From positions 1 to 51,205 of the forward strand of contig CACZWU010000006.1 of NCBI GenBank assembly GCA_902784965.1: a stretch of DNA of 51,205 nt, read 5' to 3'. The notes beneath the pieces are model-generated. The model was not told the DNA's origin. It ran no database searches and saw only the letters and a program-made list of their open reading frames with translations. This DNA comes from an uncultured Bacteroidia bacterium. GTDB taxonomy: Bacteria > Bacteroidota > Bacteroidia > Bacteroidales > UBA932. Shown here piece by piece: positions 7,929-16,803 of the stretch. Numbering within the stretch: the stretch's first letter is position 1; each line of letters starts with the position of its first letter. A program made the translations under genes and the position numbers.

Positions 7929-9094
7929 AAAAATGGAAATTCGGGTGGCTGGCAGTCGCCGTCGCACTGGTGACCGTCAGTTGCCATCCCATCGAACCTG
8001 AACCTGAACCTCAGCCCCAGCCGGAAGAAAAGGTTCTTTATGAGCTCACGCCACTCGACCAGATGAGTCTGCGCGAGAAAGTGGGGCAGTTGTTCAATGT
8101 CCGGGTCGAAGCCCTCGACCTGACGTCGAGTTACACGCAGACGGGACCTTCCCAGGTGATTACCGACGGCTTCAAGCGTTATCCCTGCGGGGGTCTTACG
8201 CTCTATGCGGCCAATATCAAGAATCCCCAGCAGATCATTACCTTTACCCGCTTCCTGCACGACCTGGGCAACTATCCGCTCCTGTGCATCGACGAGGAAG
8301 GCGGGCGCGTGGCCCGCATTGCCAACAACGGCCAGTTCAATGTGGTCAAATATGCCAGCATGGCGGCCGTCGGTGCCACCGGCGACCCGAAGAACGGCTA
8401 TCGGGCAGGCGAAAGCATCGGCAGCTATCTTTCGATCTATGGCTTCGACGTCGATTTCGCGCCGGTGAGCGACGTCAATACCAATCCCGACAACGTGGTG
8501 ATCGGCGACCGAGCCTTCGGCTCGTCGCCCCAGCTGGTGGCCGATTTCGCGAGCCAGTTCCTGGCGGGCCTCCAGTCCAATGGGGTGGAGGGATGCCTGA
8601 AACATTTCCCGGGCCACGGTGATACCCAGGCCGACACCCACTACGGCTATGCCGAATCGCTCAAGACCTGGCCGGAGATTTCGGACTGTGAGATGGTTCC
8701 CTTCCGCAAGGGCATCGAGACGGGTGCGCAGCTCATCATGACGGCCCACGTGTGCCTGCCCAACGTTACCGGAGAGGTCATTCCTTCGACCCTGTCGCCG
8801 CTCATCCTGCAGGAGAAGCTCCGCGGTGAGCTCGGTTTCAAGGGGATCATCATTACCGACAGCATGGGCATGGGCGCCATCACCCAGCAATTCTCGCCCG
8901 AGGAAGCGGCCATTTCTGCCCTGGAAGCCGGTTGCGACATTATCCTCGATCCGGCCGATTACGTCAGCGCTTTCGAAGCGGTGGTCTCGGCCGTGGAGTC
9001 GGGCCGCCTCTCCATGGAACAGATCGATGAGCGGGTAGGCCGGGTCCTGGCCCTCAAGAAACGCATCCTTCAGAAGCGCGGGCAGTTGAAGTGA
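7925..9094 (+). CDS. Glycoside hydrolase family 3 lipoprotein (beta-N-acetylhexosaminidase, NagZ-like)
   Basis: Probable beta-N-acetylglucosaminidase acting on peptidoglycan fragments or other GlcNAc glycans. The N terminus is a lipoprotein signal ending in VTVSC (Cys20), followed by a Pro/Glu linker (EPEPEPQPQPEE). The GH3 barrel has CIDEEGGRVARI, the NagZ-type KHFPGHGDT loop (Lys226, His227, His231, Asp233) that carries the histidine acid/base in this subfamily, and the probable nucleophile Asp312 in ITDSMGMG. At 389 residues it is a single-domain GH3 enzyme. Lipidation is notable because classical NagZ is cytoplasmic; this one would act in the periplasm or at the surface. It is translationally coupled to the upstream S9 peptidase. 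Confidence 0.92.
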   Translation: MKKWKFGWLAVAVALVTVSCHPIEPEPEPQPQPEEKVLYELTPLDQMSLREKVGQLFNVRVEALDLTSSYTQTGPSQVITDGFKRYPCGGLTLYAANIKNPQQIITFTRFLHDLGNYPLLCIDEEGGRVARIANNGQFNVVKYASMAAVGATGDPKNGYRAGESIGSYLSIYGFDVDFAPVSDVNTNPDNVVIGDRAFGSSPQLVADFASQFLAGLQSNGVEGCLKHFPGHGDTQADTHYGYAESLKTWPEISDCEMVPFRKGIETGAQLIMTAHVCLPNVTGEVIPSTLSPLILQEKLRGELGFKGIIITDSMGMGAITQQFSPEEAAISALEAGCDIILDPADYVSAFEAVVSAVESGRLSMEQIDERVGRVLALKKRILQKRGQLK

Positions 9095-9113
9095 TTGAAA
9101 TATCGCTGTTTGT

Positions 9114-9165
9114 GTTGTTTTTTGTAAAATAATCGCTACATTTGCAGCCCCGCTCGGACAGCGGG
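9114..9165 (+). promoter_or_regulatory. rpsA promoter and 5'-terminal leader hairpin
   Basis: A TTG at 9114-9116 and TACATTTG at 9137-9144 are spaced 20 bp, matching the -33/-7 arrangement. The hairpin CCCGCT/AGCGGG (9149-9154 with 9160-9165) starts at about the predicted first transcribed base. The remaining leader to 9215 is about 50 bases of AT-rich, unstructured sequence, suitable for binding of S1 itself. Confidence 0.7.
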
Positions 9166-9215
9166 ATTATAAATAAAGTCTAACTACTTATTGTTTAACA
9201 ATTTATTAACCAATT

Positions 9216-11090
9216 ATGTCTGAAGAGATCATCAACCCTGCAGTGGAAAATGCAGAAGAGATCGAAGAGCAGGTGATCGTGAAACCTGCCACCAAGAAAA
9301 GCAACGCATCGGTCGACAACGACAAGTTCGACTGGGATGCATTCGAAAACGACGGCTTCGACGCTGCGGAGAAAGCCGCCAATGAAGAAAGTTACAGCAA
9401 GAGCCTCAGCCGTATCAACGAAAATGAGGTCGTGGAAGGTACCGTTACCTCCATCAACAAACGCGAAGTGATCGTCAACATCGGTTACAAGAGCGAAGGT
9501 GTCATCAGCATCAACGAATTCCGCTACAACCCGGACCTCGCCGTCGGCGATACCGTGGAAGTCTACGTGGAGAACGCTGAGGACAAGAAAGGCCAACTGA
9601 TCCTCTCCCACAAGCGCGCCCGCGCCGTCAAGTCCTGGGACCGTGTCAACGAAGCCTTCGAGAAAGACGAAATCGTGAAGGGTTACATCAAGTGCCGTAC
9701 GAAGGGTGGCATGATCGTCGACGTGTTCGGCATCGAGGCCTTCCTGCCGGGCAGCCAGATCGATGTCAAGCCCATCCGTGACTACGATATGTACGTCAAC
9801 AAGACCATGGAATTCAAGATCGTCAAGATCAACCAGGAATTCCGCAACGTGGTCGTTTCCCACAAAGCCCTCATCGAGGCTGAGATCGAGGCCCAGAAGG
9901 CCGACATCATCGGCAAGCTCGAGAAAGGCCAGGTGCTGGAAGGAACGGTCAAGAACATCACCTCCTACGGTGTGTTCGTCGACCTGGGCGGCGTGGACGG
10001 TCTGATCCACATCACCGACCTGAGCTGGGGCCGCATCAACCATCCGGAAGAAGTGGTCTCCCTCGACCAGAAGATCAACGTGGTGATCCTCGACTTCGAC
10101 GACACGAAGAAGCGCATCGCCCTCGGTCTGAAGCAGCTTAACCCGCACCCTTGGGACGCCCTCGACCCGAACCTCAAGGTGGGCGACAAGGTGAAAGGCA
10201 AAGTGGTGGTCATCGCCGACTACGGTGCATTCGTGGAAGTGCAGCCGGGTGTCGAAGGCCTGATCCACGTCTCCGAAATGAGCTGGAGCCTGCACCTGCG
10301 CAGCGCACAGGACTTCCTCAAGGTGGGCGAAGAGGTGGAGGCCGTGATCCTCACCCTCGACCGCGAGGAGCGCAAGATGAGCCTCGGTATCAAGCAGCTG
10401 AAACCCGATCCGTGGGCTACCATCACCGAGAAATATCCCATCAACTCGAAACATACCGCTACGGTTCGCAACTTCACCAACTTCGGTGTCTTCGTGGAAC
10501 TGGAAGAAGGTGTCGACGGTCTGGTCCACATCAGCGACCTGAGCTGGACCAAGAAGATCAAACACCCTTCGGAGTTCACCTCCATCGGTGAGCCTCTCGA
10601 GGTCGTGGTCCTCGAAGTCGACCAGGAGAACCGTCGTCTGAGCCTCGGCCACAAGCAGCTCGAGGAGAACCCCTGGAACGAATACGAGAACACCTACTCC
10701 GTGGGTTCCGTCCACGAAGGTACGGTGACCTCGCTCGGCGAGAAGGGTGCCACCGTGACCCTGGCCGAAGGCGTGACGGGCTTCTGCTCGAACCGCAACC
10801 TGGTCAAGGAAGACGGCACCACCGCCAAGGAAGGCGAGAAACTCCCGTTCAAGGTGACCGAATTCAACAAGGGCAGCAAGAAGATCACCCTCTCGCACAC
10901 CCGTACGTATGAAGAGGTCAAGCGTGAAGAGGCCAAGAAGGAAGCCCGCGAGAAAGACGCCGAGGCCAACACCACCCAGAAGGCCGTCCGCAAGCTGAAG
11001 GACAACCTGGAGAAGACCACCCTCGGTGACATCTCCTCGCTGGCCGACCTCAAGAGCCGTCTTGAAGCCGAAGAAAAAGCGAGCAAGTAG
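9216..11090 (+). CDS. rpsA: 30S ribosomal protein S1
   Basis: RNA-binding ribosomal protein that helps load mRNA, particularly important where Shine-Dalgarno pairing is little used. The acidic N-terminal extension (about 65 residues) is followed by six S1 repeats near residues 70-140, 155-225, 240-310, 325-395, 412-482 and 500-570. Repeats 3 to 5 carry the clearest GVFVDL..GVDGLIHI.DLSW signatures. The 624-residue length is somewhat longer than the E. coli protein, mainly at the charged ends. The stop codon TAG shares its last base with the GTG start of rnz. The gene has its own strong promoter and a hairpin at the transcript 5' end. Confidence 0.97.
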   Translation: MSEEIINPAVENAEEIEEQVIVKPATKKSNASVDNDKFDWDAFENDGFDAAEKAANEESYSKSLSRINENEVVEGTVTSINKREVIVNIGYKSEGVISINEFRYNPDLAVGDTVEVYVENAEDKKGQLILSHKRARAVKSWDRVNEAFEKDEIVKGYIKCRTKGGMIVDVFGIEAFLPGSQIDVKPIRDYDMYVNKTMEFKIVKINQEFRNVVVSHKALIEAEIEAQKADIIGKLEKGQVLEGTVKNITSYGVFVDLGGVDGLIHITDLSWGRINHPEEVVSLDQKINVVILDFDDTKKRIALGLKQLNPHPWDALDPNLKVGDKVKGKVVVIADYGAFVEVQPGVEGLIHVSEMSWSLHLRSAQDFLKVGEEVEAVILTLDREERKMSLGIKQLKPDPWATITEKYPINSKHTATVRNFTNFGVFVELEEGVDGLVHISDLSWTKKIKHPSEFTSIGEPLEVVVLEVDQENRRLSLGHKQLEENPWNEYENTYSVGSVHEGTVTSLGEKGATVTLAEGVTGFCSNRNLVKEDGTTAKEGEKLPFKVTEFNKGSKKITLSHTRTYEEVKREEAKKEAREKDAEANTTQKAVRKLKDNLEKTTLGDISSLADLKSRLEAEEKASK

Positions 11091-11860
11091 TGAATTTCAC
11101 CCTCACAACCCTTGGTACGGCATCCGCACGACCGATGGTTGACCAACATCAAAGCGCCCACGTATTCAATTTACACGGGCGCTTGTTTTTGGTCGACTGT
11201 GGCGAGAACGTGCAGGTGCAGCTCAAGCGCTACAAAATCTCGAAGGCACGTCTCGACAACATCCTGATCTCCCATCTGCACGGGGACCATCTGTTCGGGA
11301 TTTTCGGGATGCTCTCGACCATGGCGCTCGACGGCCGCACGGCGCCGCTCTATATCTATGCGCCACGCGACTTCGCCTCCATCCTTCACTTCTTCCTTGG
11401 CCATTTCGGGGAAGGAGTGAAGTATGAGATCCACCACGTTCCGCTCACGATGAAGGAGCCGGAGCGCATCATTGCCCTTCGTAACTGCGAAGTGTGGGCC
11501 TTCCCGCTCCAGCACCGGATCGACTGCTTCGGCTATCAGATCCGCTGGCTCAAGACGGGGCAGATGGCGGCCTATTGCTCCGATACGATGGTCTTTCCCG
11601 AGGAAGCGGAATGGCTGAAGGGAACCGACCTGATCTATCACGAGGCCACTTTTGCCGACGAACATGTCGATTTGGCACACAAAATGTTTCATTCAACGGC
11701 GCGGGAGGCGGCTACGGTAGCCGCTGCTGCCGGCGCGAAGAAACTGGTCCTCGGTCATTTCTCCTCGCGCTATCAGGATCTGGGCGTCCTGCTCTCGCAG
11801 GCGCGCGAGGTCTTCCCGGAAAGCTATCTGGCCGAGGAAGGAAAAGTGTTTGAAGTATGA
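11090..11860 (+). CDS. rnz: Ribonuclease Z (tRNA 3'-processing endonuclease)
   Basis: Metallo-beta-lactamase-fold nuclease that trims tRNA 3' trailers. It contains the zinc-binding motif SHLHGDHLFG, then CSDTMVF, the HEATF motif (LIYHEATFADEHVDLAHKMFHST) and the C-terminal LGHFSSRY, all diagnostic for the RNase Z family. The start is GTG at 11090, overlapping the rpsA stop by one base; no better in-frame start preserves the N-terminal strand LTTLGTASARP. At 256 residues it is shorter than the usual 300 or so, with the reduction spread over loops. The tRNA-Phe gene in this window does not encode CCA, so trimming before CCA addition would be needed. Confidence 0.93.
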   Translation: MNFTLTTLGTASARPMVDQHQSAHVFNLHGRLFLVDCGENVQVQLKRYKISKARLDNILISHLHGDHLFGIFGMLSTMALDGRTAPLYIYAPRDFASILHFFLGHFGEGVKYEIHHVPLTMKEPERIIALRNCEVWAFPLQHRIDCFGYQIRWLKTGQMAAYCSDTMVFPEEAEWLKGTDLIYHEATFADEHVDLAHKMFHSTAREAATVAAAAGAKKLVLGHFSSRYQDLGVLLSQAREVFPESYLAEEGKVFEV

Positions 11861-13437
11861 AACGTCTCCTCATCCTTGTCGTGCTGCTGGTGTGCGTTTG
11901 GCCGCTCCCGGCGCAGAATGCGACGTTCCGCCGCAACGCCGAGAAAATCGCCAGTGCGCTCTATTACATCGAAACGCGCTATGTCGACAGCGTCGACATG
12001 GAAAAGGCGATCGATGCCATGCTGGAAGGTCTGATCAGCGGACTCGATCCGCACTCCAGCTACATCCCGCTGGACAAGGTGCAGACGACCAATGAACCCC
12101 TGGAAGGTTCGTTTGAAGGGGTGGGCATCGAATACGTGATGCTTGCCGATACGCTGACCATCCAGGCGGTGGTCCTCGGCGGCCCTTCCGAGGCTGTGGG
12201 GCTCCGGCCGGGCGACAAGATCGTGGCTGTCGACGGAGAGACGGTGGCAGGCGTGGGCCTGACGGCCAATGATATGCGTCAGCGGCTGCGTGGACCCAAG
12301 GGTAGCAGGGTGGAGGTGAAGGCGTTGCGCGACGGCCGTACCCTCGATTTTGTCATCCGCCGTGACACCATCCCCATCGAGAGCATCGATGCGGCCTATC
12401 AGCCGGTTCCCGGCATCCTTTATATCAAGCTGAGCCGTTTTGCCCAGAACACGGGCGAAGAGTTCATCGAAACGCTCCGGAAGGCCACGAAAGTCCGGCC
12501 CGACGGCATCATCCTCGACCTGCGCGGCAATGGTGGCGGCTATATGCATATTGCGACCTTCCTGGCCAATCTTTTCCTGGATGAAGGCAAGGAGATCGTG
12601 CGGATGGAGGGGAGCAGCGTCGAGCGGGTGGACCGTTCGGTCGACGGAGGCCTTTTCCCGGAAGGGCCGCTGGTGCTGCTGGTCGATGAGGACAGCGCCA
12701 GCGCCAGCGAGATCCTGGCCGGAGCCTTGCAGGACTGGGACCGGGCGGTCATCGTAGGACGCCGTACTTTTGGCAAGGGCCTGGTCCAGCAGCAATACAG
12801 CCTGGCCGACGGCTCGGAGATCCGCCTGACCGTGGCCCGCTACCATACGCCCAGCGGACGGATGGTCCAGGCTCCCTATGAGATGGGGAAACGGGATGCT
12901 TATTACCAGCAGGCAAGGGACCGCTACGCCCGCGGCGAATGGTTCAGCCGTGACAGTATCTCATTGCCTGATTCCTTGAAATACAAGACCCTGCGGCTGG
13001 GGCGCACCATCTATGGCGGAGGCGGCATCATGCCCGACGTATTCATTCCCTATGACACCACCGGAATCAACCGCTATGTGCTGCGTGCCATCAACAGCGG
13101 CCGTTTTTCGGAGTATTGCTACGATTATATCGACAAGCACCGCGGTGAAATGGATGCGAAAGACCTTCCGGCCTTTGAGAAGAAATGGGCTCGGATGGAA
13201 AAAGGTGCTTTCGACGGAATGGTTGACTTTTTCGCCCAGAAGGGAATCGAGCCCGAGGGAGATGAACTGGAGGAAAGCACGCCGCTGCTCAAGACCCGGC
13301 TCAAGGCGATGATGGCCCGGAGCGTCCTGGGTTCGACGGCTTACTGGCAGGTATTCAACAAGGAGCGGGACCCGGAGTTCCAGGAAGCCCTGAGGATTGT
13401 CACTAATTGGTCCGGGGATTTTCCTGCGCTGCCTTAG
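11857..13437 (+). CDS. S41 family carboxyl-terminal processing peptidase (CtpA/Prc-like)
   Basis: Periplasmic serine protease cleaving C-terminal regions of envelope proteins. A signal peptide ends near WPLPAQ. A PDZ domain (about residues 85-165) binds C-terminal tails. The protease domain carries LDLRGNGGGYM and the catalytic Ser282 in DSASASE, with Lys307 in TFGKG exactly 25 residues later, the spacing of the Ser-Lys dyad in this family. The C-terminal 120 residues are family-typical helices. The ATG overlaps the rnz stop as ATGA. Its last 35 bases overlap the end of mltG on the opposite strand. Confidence 0.93.
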   Translation: MKRLLILVVLLVCVWPLPAQNATFRRNAEKIASALYYIETRYVDSVDMEKAIDAMLEGLISGLDPHSSYIPLDKVQTTNEPLEGSFEGVGIEYVMLADTLTIQAVVLGGPSEAVGLRPGDKIVAVDGETVAGVGLTANDMRQRLRGPKGSRVEVKALRDGRTLDFVIRRDTIPIESIDAAYQPVPGILYIKLSRFAQNTGEEFIETLRKATKVRPDGIILDLRGNGGGYMHIATFLANLFLDEGKEIVRMEGSSVERVDRSVDGGLFPEGPLVLLVDEDSASASEILAGALQDWDRAVIVGRRTFGKGLVQQQYSLADGSEIRLTVARYHTPSGRMVQAPYEMGKRDAYYQQARDRYARGEWFSRDSISLPDSLKYKTLRLGRTIYGGGGIMPDVFIPYDTTGINRYVLRAINSGRFSEYCYDYIDKHRGEMDAKDLPAFEKKWARMEKGAFDGMVDFFAQKGIEPEGDELEESTPLLKTRLKAMMARSVLGSTAYWQVFNKERDPEFQEALRIVTNWSGDFPALP

Positions 13438-14470
13438 CCCGCATTTCCGCACTGAGTGCCCGCTGGTAACGGCGGGCATTTTCGTTGTGGGCCGACAGGG
13501 TCTTGGCGAAGACATGCTGTCCGTCGAAACTGTCCTTGGCGCAGAAATAGAGATAGTCGTGGTGCTCGTAGTTCAGCACGGCATCGATGGCCGACACGGG
13601 CGGCATGGTGATGGGACCCGGGGGAAGACCGGTATACTTATAGGTGTTATAAGGGGAATCGGTCTCGAGGTGGCGGTTGAGGACGCGTTTGATGGAGGGG
13701 TCGCCGATGGCGAAGAGGACGGTGGGGTCGGCCTGCAGGGGCATTCCTTTATTGAGGCGGTTGACGTAAACTCCTGCGATGCGGGGCAGTTCGGGCTCGT
13801 ATTTGCTCTCTTCGATGACGATGGAGGCCAGGGTGCTGACTTCCTGCTGGGTCAGGCCCATGGCTTCGGCCTTGGCGTCGCGCTCGGGCGTCCAGAACCG
13901 CAGATACTCCTGGTACATCCGTTCGAAGAATTCGTCGGGTGTGACGGTCCACCATACTTCATAGGTATTGGGAATGAACATCCCGATGAAGGTTTCCGGC
14001 GTGAATCCGAATCCCTCGATACGGAGCCTGTTGGCAAAGGCATCCCGGAACTGTTCCGCACTGGCTTCCAGTTTCTCGCCGAGAAACTCGGCAAAGCGGT
14101 CGAGGTTGCGGAAGTAGCCCGGAATCACCAGGCGGACGGGCGTCTGCCAGCCCTTCTGCAGGGTGCGTACCAATGCCTTGTTGCCCATCCCCGGGCGGAA
14201 ACTGTACAGTCCGGGACGGAACCCGTCTTTGAGTTTCATCACTCTGGCAGCCCGGCGGAAAGTCTTTTCGTTGTCGATGGCGCCGCTTTGCAGGACTGCC
14301 TGCATCATCCGGTCGTAGTTGTAATTCCTCGGGATCTCGATCAGGGGCTGTTTCTCCAGCGCAGCCACGTTGTTATGGTAGAAGGTGCCGTAGAAATTGA
14401 ATGCGGCCAGGAAGCCGACGAGCAGCAGGACGACGATTGTCCAGAGTATGATACGGGATTTCTTTTTCAT
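13403..14470 (-). CDS. mltG: Endolytic murein transglycosylase MltG (YceG-like)
   Basis: Inner-membrane enzyme that cleaves nascent glycan strands and so terminates their polymerisation. One transmembrane helix (about residues 6-26) precedes a LysM-like subdomain and the YceG domain. The catalytic candidate is Glu221 in ASIVIEES, followed by GVYVNRLNKGMPLQADPTV and LPPGPI, all hallmarks of the family. The 355-residue length is normal. The start ATG overlaps the stop of the upstream glucosaminidase gene, so two peptidoglycan hydrolases are coupled. The 3' end overlaps the convergent S41 protease gene by 35 bp. Confidence 0.95.
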   Translation of the reverse strand: MKKKSRIILWTIVVLLLVGFLAAFNFYGTFYHNNVAALEKQPLIEIPRNYNYDRMMQAVLQSGAIDNEKTFRRAARVMKLKDGFRPGLYSFRPGMGNKALVRTLQKGWQTPVRLVIPGYFRNLDRFAEFLGEKLEASAEQFRDAFANRLRIEGFGFTPETFIGMFIPNTYEVWWTVTPDEFFERMYQEYLRFWTPERDAKAEAMGLTQQEVSTLASIVIEESKYEPELPRIAGVYVNRLNKGMPLQADPTVLFAIGDPSIKRVLNRHLETDSPYNTYKYTGLPPGPITMPPVSAIDAVLNYEHHDYLYFCAKDSFDGQHVFAKTLSAHNENARRYQRALSAEMRAKAAQENPRTN

Positions 14471-15423
14471 CGCGGTTTACGGAGAAGGAGGATGGTGCCC
14501 GGTTCGGGTTCGGTTCCGGGCATCATCGCGTTGTACTTGTAGAGTTTCTTCATCTTCACGGCATAGCGCTGGGCCAGGTCTCGCATCGTTTCGCCCGCTT
14601 CCACCACGTGCTTGTCGAGGTTCGGGGCGCTTTCGTTCTTCTTGGCTTCCAGGTACACGATTTCGCCCTCGTGCAGCGGAACGCGGCGCGTACGGTCGTT
14701 GAAATGGAGGATTTCACCGGTAAAGAGGTTGTATTCCTTGGCCAGGCCGGCGTAGCTGTCTCCTTCCCGGGCCCTGATCCAGGGCACGCCGTTGGTGGTG
14801 CGGATCTCGCGGGTGAGTGACACGGTGTAGAGCTTGTGGCCCGGATGCGGCTTGAAGGCGTAGCTGGCTTCGGCTTCCATCGGGGTGGGAGGAAGCGCCT
14901 GTTCTTCCGCAGCGTCGAGCTGGTCATATCGCCAGAGTTCGTTTTCTTCGATGATCTGGATCAGACTGGCGGCATAGGTCTTGGCCGTGGCGTAGCCGGC
15001 TTTCTGGAGCCCGTAGGCCCATCCCTTGTAGTCGGTGGGCTTGAGATTGAAGAGACTGGCATAGCGGTCGCGGTAGCGCAGGAAGTCGCTGTGGTCGCGA
15101 TACGATTCGTCGGCGCTTTTATAGCTGCGGAAGCATTCGTGCCGTGCGTCATCGTCCTGGTAGAGGGTCTTGCCTTTCCAGTTGTTGTGGCATTTGATGC
15201 CGAAGTGATTGTTGGCTTTGGTGGCCAGGGTGCTGTTGCCGTTGCCCGATTCCAGGCAGCCCTGCGCCAGCGTAATGCTGGCCGGGATACCGGTGGCTTT
15301 CATTTCGCGAACGGCGGTCGGGGCGTATTTCTCGATGTATTGCCGGCGCGTCATTTTCTGCTGCTGCCCGAAGGAAGGCAGGCACGTCAGCAGCAGTGCC
15401 AAAAGAGTCAGGGTCCGTTTCAT
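14467..15423 (-). CDS. Secreted glucosaminidase with LysM repeats
   Basis: Probable peptidoglycan endo-beta-N-acetylglucosaminidase of the FlgJ/LytG type. A signal peptide ends at about PSFGQ (residue 20). The glucosaminidase domain covers about residues 25-170, with catalytic candidate Glu58 in QGCLESGNGNSTLA, then NNHFGIKC. Two LysM-like repeats follow, around residues 215-255 (PWIRAREGDSYAGLAKEYNLF) and 272-317 (HVVEAGETMRDLAQRYAVKMKKLYKYN). It lies 11 bases downstream of the efflux outer-membrane gene, so it may be transcribed from the efflux promoter; no separate promoter element is visible. Confidence 0.9.
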   Translation of the reverse strand: MKRTLTLLALLLTCLPSFGQQQKMTRRQYIEKYAPTAVREMKATGIPASITLAQGCLESGNGNSTLATKANNHFGIKCHNNWKGKTLYQDDDARHECFRSYKSADESYRDHSDFLRYRDRYASLFNLKPTDYKGWAYGLQKAGYATAKTYAASLIQIIEENELWRYDQLDAAEEQALPPTPMEAEASYAFKPHPGHKLYTVSLTREIRTTNGVPWIRAREGDSYAGLAKEYNLFTGEILHFNDRTRRVPLHEGEIVYLEAKKNESAPNLDKHVVEAGETMRDLAQRYAVKMKKLYKYNAMMPGTEPEPGTILLLRKPR

Positions 15424-15434
15424 CCTTACTGGGG

Positions 15435-16784
15435 TTATTCCGTTCCGAAGCCGCCCAGCGCCGAGTACAAGTCAATCAGGGACACGATGAGGTCATACTG
15501 GTTGCTGACCTCCTCGAGTTGTGCTGCCAGCAGGGATTCCTGCGCCGTGAGCACTTCCAGATAGGTGGTGGAACCGTGATTCATCAACTCGGTCGTCGCG
15601 TTGAAAGCTTCCTGGAGCGCGTTTACCCGGGTGTCGAGATGCACGGATTTCTCCTCGGCCGTCCGGCAGGCGTGAAGATAGAAATAGGCTTCGTTGCCCG
15701 CATCGATCAGTGTCTGAACGAATTCCAACTGTGCTTTCTCCTGTTCGGCCTTGGCGTTCTTCAGTTGTGCATTGAGTTTTCCGCCGGCAAAGACAGGCTG
15801 CGCCAGCGATGCCACCGCCTGACCCAGCATCAGGGCCGGATTGACGGAACCCAGGCCGAAGAGGCCGTCAAGGGTCAAGCTGGGGAAAAATGCCTGGCGG
15901 GCCTGCTGGGTGCCGTAATAGGCAATCTCCATGTTGTGCTCGGCCATCCGCACGTCGGGCCGGGCGGCGAGCAGGCGGATCGGAAGTCCGACGTGGATCT
16001 GTTCGGGAACCTGGAAAGAAGCAATAGGGGACCGCTCGATGGAATGGGGTGGTTCGGCCAGCAACTGGCAGAGCGACGATTCCGCAAGAAGAATGCTGTA
16101 ACGCAAATCTAAGATATCGGTGCGGATACCCGCCAGGGAGGCTTCCATCTGATACACGGCAGGACTCTGGAAAATGCCGGCCTCATACAGGGATCGGGTG
16201 GTGTTGAGGGATTCTTCCCACAGGATTTCCGTCTGCTCTGCAATCGAGAGCTGGCGGTCCAGCATCGCCAGGGTGTAATAGAGGTCGGCGACATGGGCGG
16301 CCAGACTCACCTGGACGGCCTGCCTGTAATCTTCGGCGTAGGCCTGCTGGGCTTTGGCCTTCCGGATCTGGCTTCTGGTCTGCCCGAAAATTCCCAGCTG
16401 CCAGCTTGCGGAAACGGGAAGCGTGACATTCAGGCTGTTTACCCCACCCAGATTTTGATAGGTAGCCTGCGGTGTCAGTGCCAGCGTGGGTGCGTAGCCC
16501 CATTTGGCAGCTTTGACATCGTTCTGGAGTTGTTCGATGGAAAGCTGCGCCGTACGCATATCGGTATTGTTGGCCAGTGCCTTCTCGATCAGCTGCTGCA
16601 GCAGGGGGTCCTGGAACAGGTCATGCCAGTCCATGCTCCCGACAGATACTGTATCCTGCAGATTGACAATATCGCCCATCACCTGATCCGGAACGGTGGC
16701 GCTGGATTCATATTTCTGATAGATGGAGCAGCTCGGGAGCAGCAGGATTCCGGCCCAAAGTATAATAAGGTAGATCTTTTTCAT
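15435..16784 (-). CDS. TolC-family outer membrane efflux channel, lipoprotein (NodT/OprM type)
   Basis: Outer-membrane component of a tripartite multidrug efflux pump. I chose the ATG at 16784 because it begins a clean lipoprotein signal (MKKIYLIILWAGILLLPSC, Cys19); a longer frame to 16811 would put non-signal residues first and reach into the pump gene. Two repeated outer-membrane efflux domains follow, with typical motifs SWQLGIFGQTR, LLAARPDVRMAEHNMEIAYYGTQQARQAFFPSLTLDG and LAQPVFAGGKLNAQLKNAKAEQEKA. At 449 residues the length is normal. The pump stop codon is 19 bases upstream, in operon order adaptor-pump-channel. Confidence 0.93.
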   Translation of the reverse strand: MKKIYLIILWAGILLLPSCSIYQKYESSATVPDQVMGDIVNLQDTVSVGSMDWHDLFQDPLLQQLIEKALANNTDMRTAQLSIEQLQNDVKAAKWGYAPTLALTPQATYQNLGGVNSLNVTLPVSASWQLGIFGQTRSQIRKAKAQQAYAEDYRQAVQVSLAAHVADLYYTLAMLDRQLSIAEQTEILWEESLNTTRSLYEAGIFQSPAVYQMEASLAGIRTDILDLRYSILLAESSLCQLLAEPPHSIERSPIASFQVPEQIHVGLPIRLLAARPDVRMAEHNMEIAYYGTQQARQAFFPSLTLDGLFGLGSVNPALMLGQAVASLAQPVFAGGKLNAQLKNAKAEQEKAQLEFVQTLIDAGNEAYFYLHACRTAEEKSVHLDTRVNALQEAFNATTELMNHGSTTYLEVLTAQESLLAAQLEEVSNQYDLIVSLIDLYSALGGFGTE

Positions 16785-16803
16785 GGAAATACTTTTTATC
16801 GGG

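Noticed and set aside
9195-10898. 567-codon open frame opposite rpsA
   Set aside because: Repetitive Val/Asp/His composition is the antisense reading of S1 repeats; not a gene.
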